Positions 1 through 7,489 of a DNA stretch of 21,954 nucleotides are shown in pieces; position 1 is the stretch's first letter, and each line of letters opens with the position of its first letter. The notes under the pieces were generated by a model. It was not told the DNA's origin, made no database searches, and saw only the letters and a program-made list of their open reading frames with translations. This DNA is from JBBCJT01 sp037190665 (GTDB taxonomy: Bacteria; Pseudomonadota; Alphaproteobacteria; Acetobacterales; Acetobacteraceae). The position numbers and the translations under genes are program-made. The stretch covers positions 1 to 21,954 of the forward strand of contig JBBCJT010000154.1 in assembly GCA_037190665.1 (NCBI GenBank), given 5' to 3'.

Positions 1-1
1 C

Positions 2-304
2 TACGCCTATGACGTGGCGATCTGCCTGAACGCCTGGTGCTTCGAACCCGATTTCAGCTTCAACGTGACCCGCGCGCGCACCCTCCTGAACGCCTATCGC
101 AGCGTCTGGCCGATGTCGGATGCCGAGATCGCCGCACTGCCCGTGCTGTGCCGCGGAGCCGCGCTGCGCTTCCTGCTGACGCGGCTGTACGACTGGCTGA
201 ACACGCCGGCCGATGCGCTCGTCACGCGCAAGGACCCGATCGAGTATCTGCGGAAGCTGCGCTTCCACATCGCCGCGAAGGGGCCGGACGCCTATGGCCT
301 CTGA
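2..304 (+). CDS. thrB: Homoserine kinase, C-terminal part (5' end outside window)
   Basis: Open from the window edge to a TGA, giving about 100 C-terminal residues. They match the end of the APH-fold (type II) homoserine kinase, which phosphorylates homoserine to O-phosphohomoserine in cytoplasmic threonine synthesis. The visible signs are the stretch YDVAICLNAWCFE near the edge, followed by the helical tail with the RALLNAYRSVWP-like and RFLLTRLYDWL-like blocks. The catalytic loop and nucleotide-binding lobe lie upstream and cannot be checked. The 3' end overlaps rnhA by 11 bases, which indicates co-transcription; thrB-rnhA adjacency is common in alphaproteobacteria. The family call rests on recognition of the C-terminus only. 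Confidence 0.88.
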   Translation, partial: YAYDVAICLNAWCFEPDFSFNVTRARTLLNAYRSVWPMSDAEIAALPVLCRGAALRFLLTRLYDWLNTPADALVTRKDPIEYLRKLRFHIAAKGPDAYGL

Positions 305-740
305 GACCGTGATCGAGATCTGGACCGACGGCGGCTGCCGGCCCAACCCCGGCCCCGGCGGCTGGGCCGCGATCCTGCGGTGGAAGGATCACGAGAAGGA
401 GCTGTCGGGCGCGGAGCCGGCCAGCACCAACAACCGCATGGAACTGACCGCGGCGATCGCCGCGCTCGAAGCGGTGACGCGGCCGTCGCAGATCGTGCTG
501 CACACGGACAGCGAATACGTGCGCAACGGCATCACGCGCTGGCATCACGGCTGGGTCCGCAACAACTGGCGCAACGCGGCGAAGGAGCCGGTCGCCAACA
601 TGGACCTGTGGCAGAAACTCCTCGCCGCCGCGAAGCGCCACGAGGTCGAGTGGAAATGGGTGCGCGGCCACGCCGGCGATGCGATGAACGAACGCGCGGA
701 CCGACTGGCAACGGCCGCGCGGGAGATGGCGTTGCGGTAA
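294..740 (+). CDS. rnhA: Ribonuclease HI
   Basis: 148 residues, the usual length for bacterial RNase HI, a cytoplasmic Mg-dependent nuclease that removes the RNA strand of RNA-DNA hybrids such as R-loops and primers. All catalytic positions are visible: D12 in WTDGGCRPNPGPGG, E50 in NNRMEL, D72 in HTDSEYV, H126 in VRGHAG and D136 in NERADRLA. The basic handle region follows the third motif (WHHGWVRNNWR). The ATG at 294 is chosen because the family starts just before the first beta strand; it lies inside the end of thrB, so translation is probably coupled. The stop is followed two bases later by repeat copy A. Confidence 0.97.
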   Translation: MASETVIEIWTDGGCRPNPGPGGWAAILRWKDHEKELSGAEPASTNNRMELTAAIAALEAVTRPSQIVLHTDSEYVRNGITRWHHGWVRNNWRNAAKEPVANMDLWQKLLAAAKRHEVEWKWVRGHAGDAMNERADRLATAAREMALR

Positions 741-742
741 GG

Positions 743-1000
743 CGGGGCTCCGCCCCGGACCCCGGAAGGGGCTTTGCCCCTTCACCCCACCAGGGGGCAC
801 GGCCCCCTGGACCCGCGGTCCCTTCAGGAAGGCTTAAGCAGATCGGTCGACAGCCCTACCCCCCACAACAAGCGTTGTGGGGGGTAGGGCTGTCGATCGA
901 TTTGGCCGAAGGCCCTCTTGGATGGAATCCCGGGTCAAGGGGCCGGTGGCCCCTTGCGGGTGCAGGGCAGAGCCCTGCCGGGGCGTGGGGCAGCGCCCCA
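743..1000. repeat. Multi-hairpin intergenic element, copy A
   Basis: A run of eight hairpins fills the gap between the convergent rnhA and solute-binding-protein genes. Approximate positions are 743-757 (loop TCC), 766-782 (TTT), 790-810 (ACG), 842-901 (long stem, loop AAGC), 904-914 (GAA), 937-955 (GGT), 962-978 (AGA) and 986-1000 (AGC). Seven have three-base loops. The reverse complement of nearly the whole unit recurs at 9268-9523. It could act as a two-way transcription terminator or mRNA 3'-end protector, or be a non-autonomous repeat of the REP/MITE kind. No coding potential is evident. Confidence 0.9.
842..901. terminator. Long central hairpin of copy A
   Basis: Bases 842-869 pair with 874-901 through 28 positions with a single G-T wobble; the inner 22 pairs (848-869 with 874-895) are perfect. 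The loop is AAGC. Both arms hold C-run/G-run blocks. No strong U-tract follows on either strand, so classical intrinsic termination is not certain. It lies midway between two converging genes, which fits a two-way terminator or RNA-stabilising role. Confidence 0.5.
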
Positions 1001-1010
1001 CCTCACCGCA

Positions 1011-2576
1011 TCACGTCTTCCGCACGTTCCAGAAGTACGGCACCGGTCCTTCCAGCACGCCTTGCACGCGGCTGCTGATGCCGGAGGGGAAGTAGACGAG
1101 GCAGAGCGGGATGTAGGGCACCGTCTCGAACGCCAACACCTGCATCTGCGTCGTCGCGCGCTTCGCCGCGTCGGGGTCGGAGGTCGCGAACCATTCGTCG
1201 CGCAGTTTCTCGATGCGCGGATCGTCCGGCCAGCCGAACCACGCGCCGGCGCCGTTCGTGCGCAGGCTGACGTTGACGGCCGGGTTGATGTTGTCGAGGC
1301 CGCTCCAGCCGGTGTGGAAGATACCCCACACGTTGGGCTCCTTGTTGGCGCGCTTCTGCACCACCGTGCCCCAGTCGGTCGCCACCAGCTCCGCGTTCAT
1401 GCCCATGCGCTTGAGCAGGTCGAACGTCACTTCGCCCGACGCCTTGTTGTTGAAGATGTCGGTGGCTTGCAGGATCAGCGCCTTCTCACCGCGATAGCCA
1501 CTGTCGCGCAGCGCGGCGGCGGCCTTCTCAATATCGGCGGTGCGCAGCGGCGCGTTGGCGGCGTCGGTGGAGAGCGGCGTGCCGCACGTCCAGTAGGACG
1601 GACAGGGCTGCGACAGCTCCGGATCGTCGCCCTGGATCGCGACCGCGTAGTCGGATTGCTTGATGGCCAGCATCACCGCGCGGCGCACCGCCGGATTGTC
1701 GAACGGCGGATGCAGCGTGTTGAAGCGCAGCGACATGAACGTGCCGAGCTTGTTGTAGATCACCACGCGCGCGTTGCGACTGCGGCGGATGGTCGGCACC
1801 AGGTCCGCCTGCATCTCGCCCCACCAGTCGATCTCGCCCGCCTGCAAGGCTGCCGCCGCGGTGGCCGCATCGGGGATCGAGTGCCACTCGATGCGTTCGA
1901 TATGCGCGACCTTGCCGCCGGCCGACCAGGACGGCGGCTCCTGCCGCGGCACGTAGCCGTCGAAACGCGCATAGGTCGACCGCGCGCCCGGCTGCCACTC
2001 GTCCTTGAGGAAGCGGTACGGGCCGGACCCGGTCGCGTCGGTGATCTGCGTGCCCGCATCCGTCAGCGCCACACGCTCCGGCATGATGAACGGCACGTTG
2101 GAGGACGGCTTGCCGATCGCGGCGAGGAATTGCGGGAACGGTCGCTTCAGCCGGAACACCATGGTGCGGTCGTCGCTCGCCCGCATCTCCTCGATGGCCG
2201 CCGCCCAAGTCTGGCCGAACCCGTCGCGCTTTGCCCATCGCACCAGCGAGGCGATGCAGTCGCGCGCGCAGACCGGTTCGTTGTCATGGAAGCGCAGCCC
2301 CTCGCGCAGGCGGATCGTCCAGGTCAGCCCGTCGGCGGAGGTCTCGTGCCCTTCGGCCATCTGCGGCCGGGGCACCAGATCGGCATCCGTGCCGTACAGC
2401 GTGTCATAGATCAGGAAGCCGTGATCGCGGACGTTGAAGGCCGAAGTCCAGATCGGGTCGATCGAGGACAGGCCGGCGAAGGGAACGAAACGCAGCGTCC
2501 GCGCGGCGGCGGGCTGGGCGAGCGCGGGCACGGCAAGGGCGGACGCCCCCGCGGCCAGAAGCGTGCGGCGATGCAT
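1011..2576 (-). CDS. ABC transporter solute-binding protein, family 5 (DppA/OppA-like)
   Basis: 521 residues, typical of SBP_bac_5 proteins that bind peptides, nickel or related solutes in the periplasm. The N-terminus has a twin-arginine-like start (MHRRTLLAAG), a hydrophobic stretch and an Ala-rich cleavage region near residues 20-26, so export by Tat or Sec is expected. Family features include a mature start leading to the LSSIDPIW segment, the LTWTIRLREGLRFHDNEPV block, the GSGPYRF block and FNTLHPPFDNPAVRRAV. GGGGAGGAAGG lies just upstream of the ATG as a strong ribosome-binding site. No permease or ATPase gene is beside it, so the substrate and partners are unknown. It lies 81 bases after the phasin-like gene on the same strand and may be read with it or from its own promoter. 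Confidence 0.92.
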   Translation of the reverse strand: MHRRTLLAAGASALAVPALAQPAAARTLRFVPFAGLSSIDPIWTSAFNVRDHGFLIYDTLYGTDADLVPRPQMAEGHETSADGLTWTIRLREGLRFHDNEPVCARDCIASLVRWAKRDGFGQTWAAAIEEMRASDDRTMVFRLKRPFPQFLAAIGKPSSNVPFIMPERVALTDAGTQITDATGSGPYRFLKDEWQPGARSTYARFDGYVPRQEPPSWSAGGKVAHIERIEWHSIPDAATAAAALQAGEIDWWGEMQADLVPTIRRSRNARVVIYNKLGTFMSLRFNTLHPPFDNPAVRRAVMLAIKQSDYAVAIQGDDPELSQPCPSYWTCGTPLSTDAANAPLRTADIEKAAAALRDSGYRGEKALILQATDIFNNKASGEVTFDLLKRMGMNAELVATDWGTVVQKRANKEPNVWGIFHTGWSGLDNINPAVNVSLRTNGAGAWFGWPDDPRIEKLRDEWFATSDPDAAKRATTQMQVLAFETVPYIPLCLVYFPSGISSRVQGVLEGPVPYFWNVRKT

Positions 2577-2657
2577 GGAACCTTCCTCCCCGATGGACTT
2601 TCGTCCGTTCGGATCGGAATCGTTTCATGCCCGCCCGGCCGTGGCAAGCAGCCGCGG

Positions 2658-2930
2658 CTAGGGCCGGCGCAGCCGCCGCAGGTTCGCGTTCACCTGCCGC
2701 CGCGCCGGCCGGTACGCGGCGGAGGCAACGGCCATCGCGCTTGCGCCCCGGGCCATCGCGAGGCTCGCCCGGAACGCGCCTTCCATGAGCGCCGCCTGCT
2801 TCTCGGCGACCATGCGCACCATCTCGCCCGACGCTTCCGGCCCGCCGGCCGAGATGCGCATCAGCCGCAGCGGGATCACGAAGGATGCCGACCAGGCCGA
2901 CATCCAGTACATCATGGCAAGACGCATCAT
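2658..2930 (-). CDS. Small helical protein, phasin-like (function unknown)
   Basis: 90 residues, starting with two Met codons, the first directly after the peroxiredoxin stop (TGA then ATG with no gap), so translation probably depends on the upstream gene. Predicted to be almost entirely helical. The pattern VIPLRLMRISAGG, then EMVRMVAEKQAA, then a basic end RRQVNANLRRLRR resembles a family of short alphaproteobacterial proteins sometimes labelled phasin-like or hypothetical. That resemblance is from memory. Phasins coat polyhydroxyalkanoate granules, but nothing here proves that role. No signal peptide is clear. Confidence 0.65.
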   Translation of the reverse strand: MMRLAMMYWMSAWSASFVIPLRLMRISAGGPEASGEMVRMVAEKQAALMEGAFRASLAMARGASAMAVASAAYRPARRQVNANLRRLRRP

Positions 2931-3413
2931 TCAGAGCGCCGCCAGCACCGCGTCCGCCTTGCTGACCTCGAACCCGCCCGGCTGCTCGACGCCCAGATGC
3001 GTCACCTTGCCGTCCTGCGCGACCAGCGCGTAACGCTGGCTGCGGACGCCGAGGCCGCGCGCGACGAGGTCGAGTTCCAGCCCCAGCGCCTTCGCGAACG
3101 CACCCGAGCCGTCCGCGAGCATGATCACCTTGTCACCGGCATTCTGGTCCTTCGCCCAGGCGCCCAGCACGAAGGCGTCGTTGACCGCGGTGCAGATCAC
3201 CGAATCCACGCCCTTGGTGCGAAACGCCTCGGCATTCTCCAGGAAACCGGGCAGGTGCTTGATCGAGCAGGTGGGCGTGAAGGCGCCGGGAACGGCGAAC
3301 AGCACCACCTTCTTGCCCTTGAACAGCTCGTCGGTGGAGACCTCCTTCGGGCCATCCGCCGTCGCCATCATCAGCTTCATCGACGGGATCGAGTCGCCGA
3401 CCTTGATCGTCAT
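2931..3413 (-). CDS. Peroxiredoxin, Prx5/PrxII type
   Basis: 160 residues, the full length of a Prx5-type thiol peroxidase, which reduces hydrogen peroxide and organic hydroperoxides in the cytoplasm with electrons from glutaredoxin or thioredoxin. The active-site block VPGAFTPTCS places the peroxidatic cysteine at C49. A second cysteine at C74 (ICTAVND) has the 25-residue spacing seen in plant PrxII enzymes and may be the resolving cysteine. The C-terminal GLGVRSQRYALV segment holds the conserved arginine. AGGGGG upstream of the ATG is a plausible ribosome-binding site at an 8-base distance. First gene of a pair with the phasin-like gene; divergent from yqgE. Confidence 0.94.
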   Translation of the reverse strand: MTIKVGDSIPSMKLMMATADGPKEVSTDELFKGKKVVLFAVPGAFTPTCSIKHLPGFLENAEAFRTKGVDSVICTAVNDAFVLGAWAKDQNAGDKVIMLADGSGAFAKALGLELDLVARGLGVRSQRYALVAQDGKVTHLGVEQPGGFEVSKADAVLAAL

Positions 3414-3526
3414 CCGTGCAACCCCCTGAAGGGCCGCGACGGGCGGCCCGATCGTCCCATGTCCTACCGCCGGCGGGGCTGCCTGTCACCTTGCGCGGCC
3501 CGCGCGGACAGACCACATGGTCGGCC

Positions 3527-4111
3527 ATGGCCACACCCACCCGGGACGCTGCGACCGACGGGTTCCTGACGGGGCAGATCCTGATCGCCACGCCGGCGAT
3601 GCAGGATGCTCGCTTCGCGCAGGCGATCATCTACGTGTGCGCCCACAGCGGCGAGGGCGCGATGGGCATCGTGCTGAACAAGCCGCTCGCCCGGCCGAGC
3701 TTCGAGGACCTGCTGCGCCAGCTCGACGTCGCCCCCACCCCGCCGGCGCGGCGGATCACGCTGTGTTCGGGCGGACCGGTGGAGAATGCGCGCGGCTTCG
3801 TGCTGCACACGGCGGACTGGACGACGGAGGGCAGCCTGAAGGTCGCCAACGGCATGGCGCTGACGGCGAGCCTCGACATCCTCAAGGCGATCGCCGAGGG
3901 CGGCGGCCCGCGCCGCGGCCTGCTCGCGCTCGGCTATGCCGGCTGGGGTCCGGGCCAGCTCGACGCCGAGATCCAGGAGAACGCCTGGCTGTCCGCCCCG
4001 CCGGACGAGGCGCTGGTTTTCGACGGCGACCACGACGTGAAGTGGCGCCGGGCGCTCGCCAAGCTCAAGGTCGATCCTCTGCTGCTCTCGGGCGACGCCG
4101 GCCACGCGTGA
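3527..4111 (+). CDS. YqgE/AlgH family protein
   Basis: 194 residues, standard for the UPF0301/YqgE (AlgH) family, a cytoplasmic protein of unresolved function. Visible family blocks are FLTGQILIATPAM at the N-terminus, FAQAIIYVCAHSGEGAMGIVLNKP, then CSGGPVE and LGYAGWGPGQLDAEIQENAW near the C-terminal third. The ATG at 3527 is chosen over upstream in-frame options because the preceding residues look like non-coding translation and the family begins shortly before FLTGQ. The gene is divergent from the peroxiredoxin (113-base gap) and convergent with the exporter 27 bases downstream. AlgH was named for a link to alginate regulation in Pseudomonas, which should not be carried over. Confidence 0.95.
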   Translation: MATPTRDAATDGFLTGQILIATPAMQDARFAQAIIYVCAHSGEGAMGIVLNKPLARPSFEDLLRQLDVAPTPPARRITLCSGGPVENARGFVLHTADWTTEGSLKVANGMALTASLDILKAIAEGGGPRRGLLALGYAGWGPGQLDAEIQENAWLSAPPDEALVFDGDHDVKWRRALAKLKVDPLLLSGDAGHA

Positions 4112-4138
4112 GGCGAGCCGGGCGCCCGCATCCCCGCA

Positions 4139-5332
4139 TCACCCGCCCTTCGGCACCAGCCGCAGCGCAGCCTGTGCGGCGATCCCGCACGCGCACATCA
4201 CCGCCGCCGTGGCGACACCTGTGCCGGTTTCGATCACCGCCACCACGTATGACAGCACCGCCCCGAAGGCCATCGCCGCGAACCCGGCGAGGCCCGACGC
4301 GGTGCCCGCCAGTTCCGGCCGCACGCTGACCGCGCCCGCGAGCGCGTTGGGCTGGGAGATGCCGTTGCCCAGCGCGACCACCGCCATCGGGCCGAACAGC
4401 GTGGCGATATGCGCCGGCAGCAGCATCACCGCCGCCAGCATCCCCACCGCCGCCACCGAGGTCAGGCCCACGCCCGCCCGCAGCATCGGCAGCAGCCCGA
4501 CGCCGACCGACAGCCGCCCGGCCAGGAAATTGCCCAGCGCGTAGCTGACCGAGATGGACATGAACGCCGCGGCATAGGCCGTCGCCGGCAGGCCCAGCCC
4601 GTTCACCACCACGTAAGGCGCGCCCGAGATGAAGGCGAAGAAGATGCCCGTCGAACAGGTCGAGACGGCGGCGTAGGCGCGGAACCCCGGCTGCGCGAGC
4701 AGCGCGCCATACAGCCGCAGCAGCCCAGCGAGCCCGGGCAGCTTCTGGGGGGTGGGCAGCGTTTCCGGCAGGCTGCGCCAGGTGGCCACCAGCAGCGGTG
4801 CGGCGACCGCGAGACACGCCAGCAGCACCGCCCGCCAGCCGGCATGCTGTTCCAGCAGCGCGCCGACCATGGGGGCGACCATCGGCGCGACCGTCATCCC
4901 CATGGTGACGTAGCCGATCAGCGAGGCGGAGCGTTCGCGCCCGTGCGTGTCGCGGATGATCGCGCGCACCAGCACCATGCCGCTGCACGCGCCGACCGCC
5001 TGCGCCACGCGCGCCCAGATCAGCCCGGTCAGGCTCGTCACCGCCGCCGCGGCGAGGGAGGCAACCACGAACAGGCACAGCGCGGCGAGCAGCACCGGCC
5101 GCCGCCCGAACCGGTCGGACAGCGGCCCGTAGAAGAGCGGCGCGATCGCCACGCCGGCGAGATACAGCGTGAGCACGAGCTGCACGGAGACCGGCGGCGC
5201 GGCGAAGGCGGTGCCCAGTGCCGGCAGCGTCGGCACCAGGATCTGCATGGTGAACGGGCCGGCGCCCGTCAGCGCGACCAGCAGCCAGATCGGCGGCCGG
5301 CGCGCTTGTGTCGGGGCGGGTGGCGGACCCAC
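4139..5332 (-). CDS. MFS exporter, Bcr/CflA type
   Basis: 397 residues with about 12 hydrophobic segments, matching drug:proton antiporters of the Bcr/CflA group in the inner membrane. The loop motif between helices 2 and 3 is visible as GPLSDRFGRRP at residues 69-79. The helix-4 region carries ARVAQAVGACSGMVLVRAIIRD, characteristic of this subfamily. The GTG start lies one base after the HAD stop codon, so the two are very likely translated together. A later Met (residue 29) would cut the first helix. The substrate cannot be read from the sequence. It is the last gene of the pyrD operon. Confidence 0.9.
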   Translation of the reverse strand: MGPPPAPTQARRPPIWLLVALTGAGPFTMQILVPTLPALGTAFAAPPVSVQLVLTLYLAGVAIAPLFYGPLSDRFGRRPVLLAALCLFVVASLAAAAVTSLTGLIWARVAQAVGACSGMVLVRAIIRDTHGRERSASLIGYVTMGMTVAPMVAPMVGALLEQHAGWRAVLLACLAVAAPLLVATWRSLPETLPTPQKLPGLAGLLRLYGALLAQPGFRAYAAVSTCSTGIFFAFISGAPYVVVNGLGLPATAYAAAFMSISVSYALGNFLAGRLSVGVGLLPMLRAGVGLTSVAAVGMLAAVMLLPAHIATLFGPMAVVALGNGISQPNALAGAVSVRPELAGTASGLAGFAAMAFGAVLSYVVAVIETGTGVATAAVMCACGIAAQAALRLVPKGG

Positions 5333-5333
5333 C

Positions 5334-6188
5334 CTACCAGGCGAAGGCGGGGATCGCGGCCACCGGCGCGAAGCCTGCCTGCGTGGCGGCGTCGCGCGCC
5401 GCCGTCGCGTCGCCGTTCAGCGCCTCGCCATGGATGCCGCCCAGCACCCAGCAGGAGGCGAGGCCCGAGGCGGTCGCGCCCGCGATATCGGTGCGCAGCG
5501 CATCGCCCACAGCGAGCACGCGCGCGGGCGACACGCCCAGCATCTGCAGCACGACGTCGTAGACGGCGGGATCGGGCTTGCCGACCAGCCGCGCCTCGCC
5601 GCCGAGTTCCTCGTAGCGGGCGGCCAGCAGGCCGGCGCAGATCACGCGCTCCCCGCCGCGGAGCACTTCCAGGTCCGGGTTGGCGCAGACCATCGGCAGG
5701 CCGGCCGCGCGGCAGGCGTGCAACGTGTCCTCGAACGGTTCGAGCGATGTCGGGCTGCGGTGATCGTCCGGGCCGGTGTTCAGCACGAAGTCGGCCTCCG
5801 CCGGCGTCGCGACCTCGGTCACGTCGAGCCCTTCGATCACGTTCTTGTCGCGCACCGGGCCGAGGTGGAACACGCGCCGGCCGAGCTTCGCGAAGAACGG
5901 ATCGTCGCGCCGCTCCAGCAGGATGCGCGTCATCTCGCCGCTGGTCAGGATGCCGTCATACAGCGCGTCGGGGATGCCCATCTCCCGCATCGCCGCCTGC
6001 GCCGCCCCGCTGCGGCGCGGCGCGTTGGACAGCAGCACGCTGCGCTTGCCGGCACGGCGCAGCCGTTCCAGGCAGTCGACCGCGCCCGGAAGGGGCCGCA
6101 CGCCATCATGCACCACGCCCCACAGGTCGAGGATGAACCCGTCATAGCGATCGGCCAGCGTCGCGAACCCGTCGGGGAATTCCATCAT
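5334..6188 (-). CDS. HAD-superfamily hydrolase, class IIA (TIGR01459-like)
   Basis: 284 residues, resembling the alphaproteobacterial HAD-IIA group near NagD and pyridoxal-phosphate phosphatases. HAD motif 1 is unusual, DLWGVVHDG at residues 21-29 with nucleophile D21, where many relatives have DxDG; this DLWG form is what I associate with the TIGR01459 group. Motif 2 is LLSNAP (S54), motif 3 the Lys in VGKPDPAVY, and motif 4 GDALRTDIAGA. The cap domain lies between motifs 2 and 3. The substrate is unknown. The start overlaps the pyrD stop as ATGA and the end abuts the exporter start, so it is the middle gene of a three-gene operon. Confidence 0.9.
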   Translation of the reverse strand: MMEFPDGFATLADRYDGFILDLWGVVHDGVRPLPGAVDCLERLRRAGKRSVLLSNAPRRSGAAQAAMREMGIPDALYDGILTSGEMTRILLERRDDPFFAKLGRRVFHLGPVRDKNVIEGLDVTEVATPAEADFVLNTGPDDHRSPTSLEPFEDTLHACRAAGLPMVCANPDLEVLRGGERVICAGLLAARYEELGGEARLVGKPDPAVYDVVLQMLGVSPARVLAVGDALRTDIAGATASGLASCWVLGGIHGEALNGDATAARDAATQAGFAPVAAIPAFAW

Positions 6189-7231
6189 GCCTCCGTTCCC
6201 ACCGCGTCGGCGACGCGGGCGAAGCCATCCGCCGTCAGGCAGGCGGCCAGCTCATCCTTGATGCGGCGGACCAGCGCCGGGCCTTCGTAGATGAAGGCGG
6301 TGTAGACCTGCACCACCGACGCCCCGGCCCGGATCTTCGCGTAGGCGTCGCGGCCCGAGGCGACGCCGCCGCAGCCGATCAGCGCCAGCCGCCCGCGCGC
6401 CAGCCGGTACGCCGTGCGCAGCAGCGCGGTGGAGGGCGCGAGCAGCGGCGCGCCGGACAGCCCGCCGGTCTCGCCGCGATGGCGGCTGCGCAGGCTTTCC
6501 GGCCGCGCGATCGTTGTGTTGGAAACGATCAGCCCGTCCACGCCGCGTGCGGCGGCGACCTCGACGATGGCCGCCAGCGCGTCCTCGGTCAGGTCGGGTG
6601 CCACCTTCACGAACAGCGGCGGGCGCTGCGTCACCGCGGCGGCGACCGCATCGAGGATCGCGGCCAGCCGCGCCTCCCCCTGCAGGTCGCGCAGGCCGGG
6701 CGTGTTGGGGGATGACACGTTGATGACGATGTAGCCCGCGAGCGGGGCGACGGCGGCGACCAGCGCGGGGTAGTCGCGCTCCGGCTCGGCACCTTCCTTG
6801 TTGATGCCGACATTGGCGCCGACCACGGCGGGCACGTCGCGCAGCGCGCGCAGGCGGGCGAGATAGGCCTCGATCCCGTCATTGTTCATGCCCATGCGGT
6901 TGATCACCGCGCGGTCCTCGGTCAGCCGGAACAGGCGCGGCTTCGGATTGCCCGGCTGCGGGCGGGGCGTGACCGTGCCGGCCTCGACGAAGCCGAAGCC
7001 GAGCCGCGCGAGCGGGGCGACCGCCTTCGCATCCTTGTCGAACCCGGCCGCGAGCCCGACCGGATTGGGCGCGCGCATGCCCAGCAGTTCCGTCGCGAGC
7101 ACCGGATCGTCGGCCGCGCCGTCACGGCCGGCCAACCCGGTGGCCAGCGCCCACAGCGCGAGGCGATGGGCGCGTTCCGGATCGAGGCCGTGGAACAGCG
7201 GCGTCAGTGCGGAGGCAAGGGCGGGCGTCAT
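6185..7231 (-). CDS. pyrD: Dihydroorotate dehydrogenase (quinone), class 2
   Basis: 348 residues, the length of membrane-associated class 2 enzymes that oxidise dihydroorotate to orotate with ubiquinone in pyrimidine synthesis. The N-terminal helical quinone tunnel region (residues 1-40) is present. FMN and catalytic blocks are GLAAGFDKDAKA (59-70), the INRMGMNNDG block, and NVSSPNTPGLRDLQ with the class 2 catalytic serine at S174. IVSNTT and GCGGVASGRDAYAKI bind the FMN phosphate. The ATG at 7231 is chosen from the family start (MTPALASAL); the open frame runs much further upstream but that part is not protein-like. First gene of the operon with the HAD hydrolase and exporter; divergent from the EamA transporter. 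Confidence 0.96.
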   Translation of the reverse strand: MTPALASALTPLFHGLDPERAHRLALWALATGLAGRDGAADDPVLATELLGMRAPNPVGLAAGFDKDAKAVAPLARLGFGFVEAGTVTPRPQPGNPKPRLFRLTEDRAVINRMGMNNDGIEAYLARLRALRDVPAVVGANVGINKEGAEPERDYPALVAAVAPLAGYIVINVSSPNTPGLRDLQGEARLAAILDAVAAAVTQRPPLFVKVAPDLTEDALAAIVEVAAARGVDGLIVSNTTIARPESLRSRHRGETGGLSGAPLLAPSTALLRTAYRLARGRLALIGCGGVASGRDAYAKIRAGASVVQVYTAFIYEGPALVRRIKDELAACLTADGFARVADAVGTEA

Positions 7232-7489
7232 CGGCCGGCGTTGTTGCCCGAGAACGGCAGGCGGCGCCAGCCGTGCGCAACGCGGGGCCGCATGGTAGGC
7301 GGCGCGGATGTGCCGCCCCCTCTCCCGCGCGCCCGCGCGCGCCCTCCGATAGCCACGACCCCTGACCGCCGGGTCCCGGCGCCGGGCGCGGCGTACGGCC
7401 GGCCGGGACACGCCTGTGGAAGCGGGTCGCATGCGCGGCTCGGGCACGCGCTGGGCATTCGCGCCCTTCCCATGAGAGCGGCCTGAGGC
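7232..7489. promoter_or_regulatory. Divergent intergenic region between pyrD and the EamA transporter
   Basis: 258 bases without a convincing gene. It must hold the promoters for both flanking genes, but no clear -35/-10 pair stands out in this GC-rich stretch. It contains alternating CG tracts around 7325-7350. A 21-codon frame on the minus strand (7293 to 7228) ends in an ATGA overlap with the pyrD start; see findings. Confidence 0.4.

Noticed and set aside
918..3569. 883-codon plus-strand frame opposite the binding protein and peroxiredoxin genes
   Set aside because: An antisense shadow rich in Arg and His, covering three recognisable minus-strand genes and part of repeat copy A.
4119..4128. 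Ten-base palindrome CGGGCGCCCG between yqgE and the exporter as a terminator
   Set aside because: It has no loop and no U-tract and is expected by chance at this GC content.
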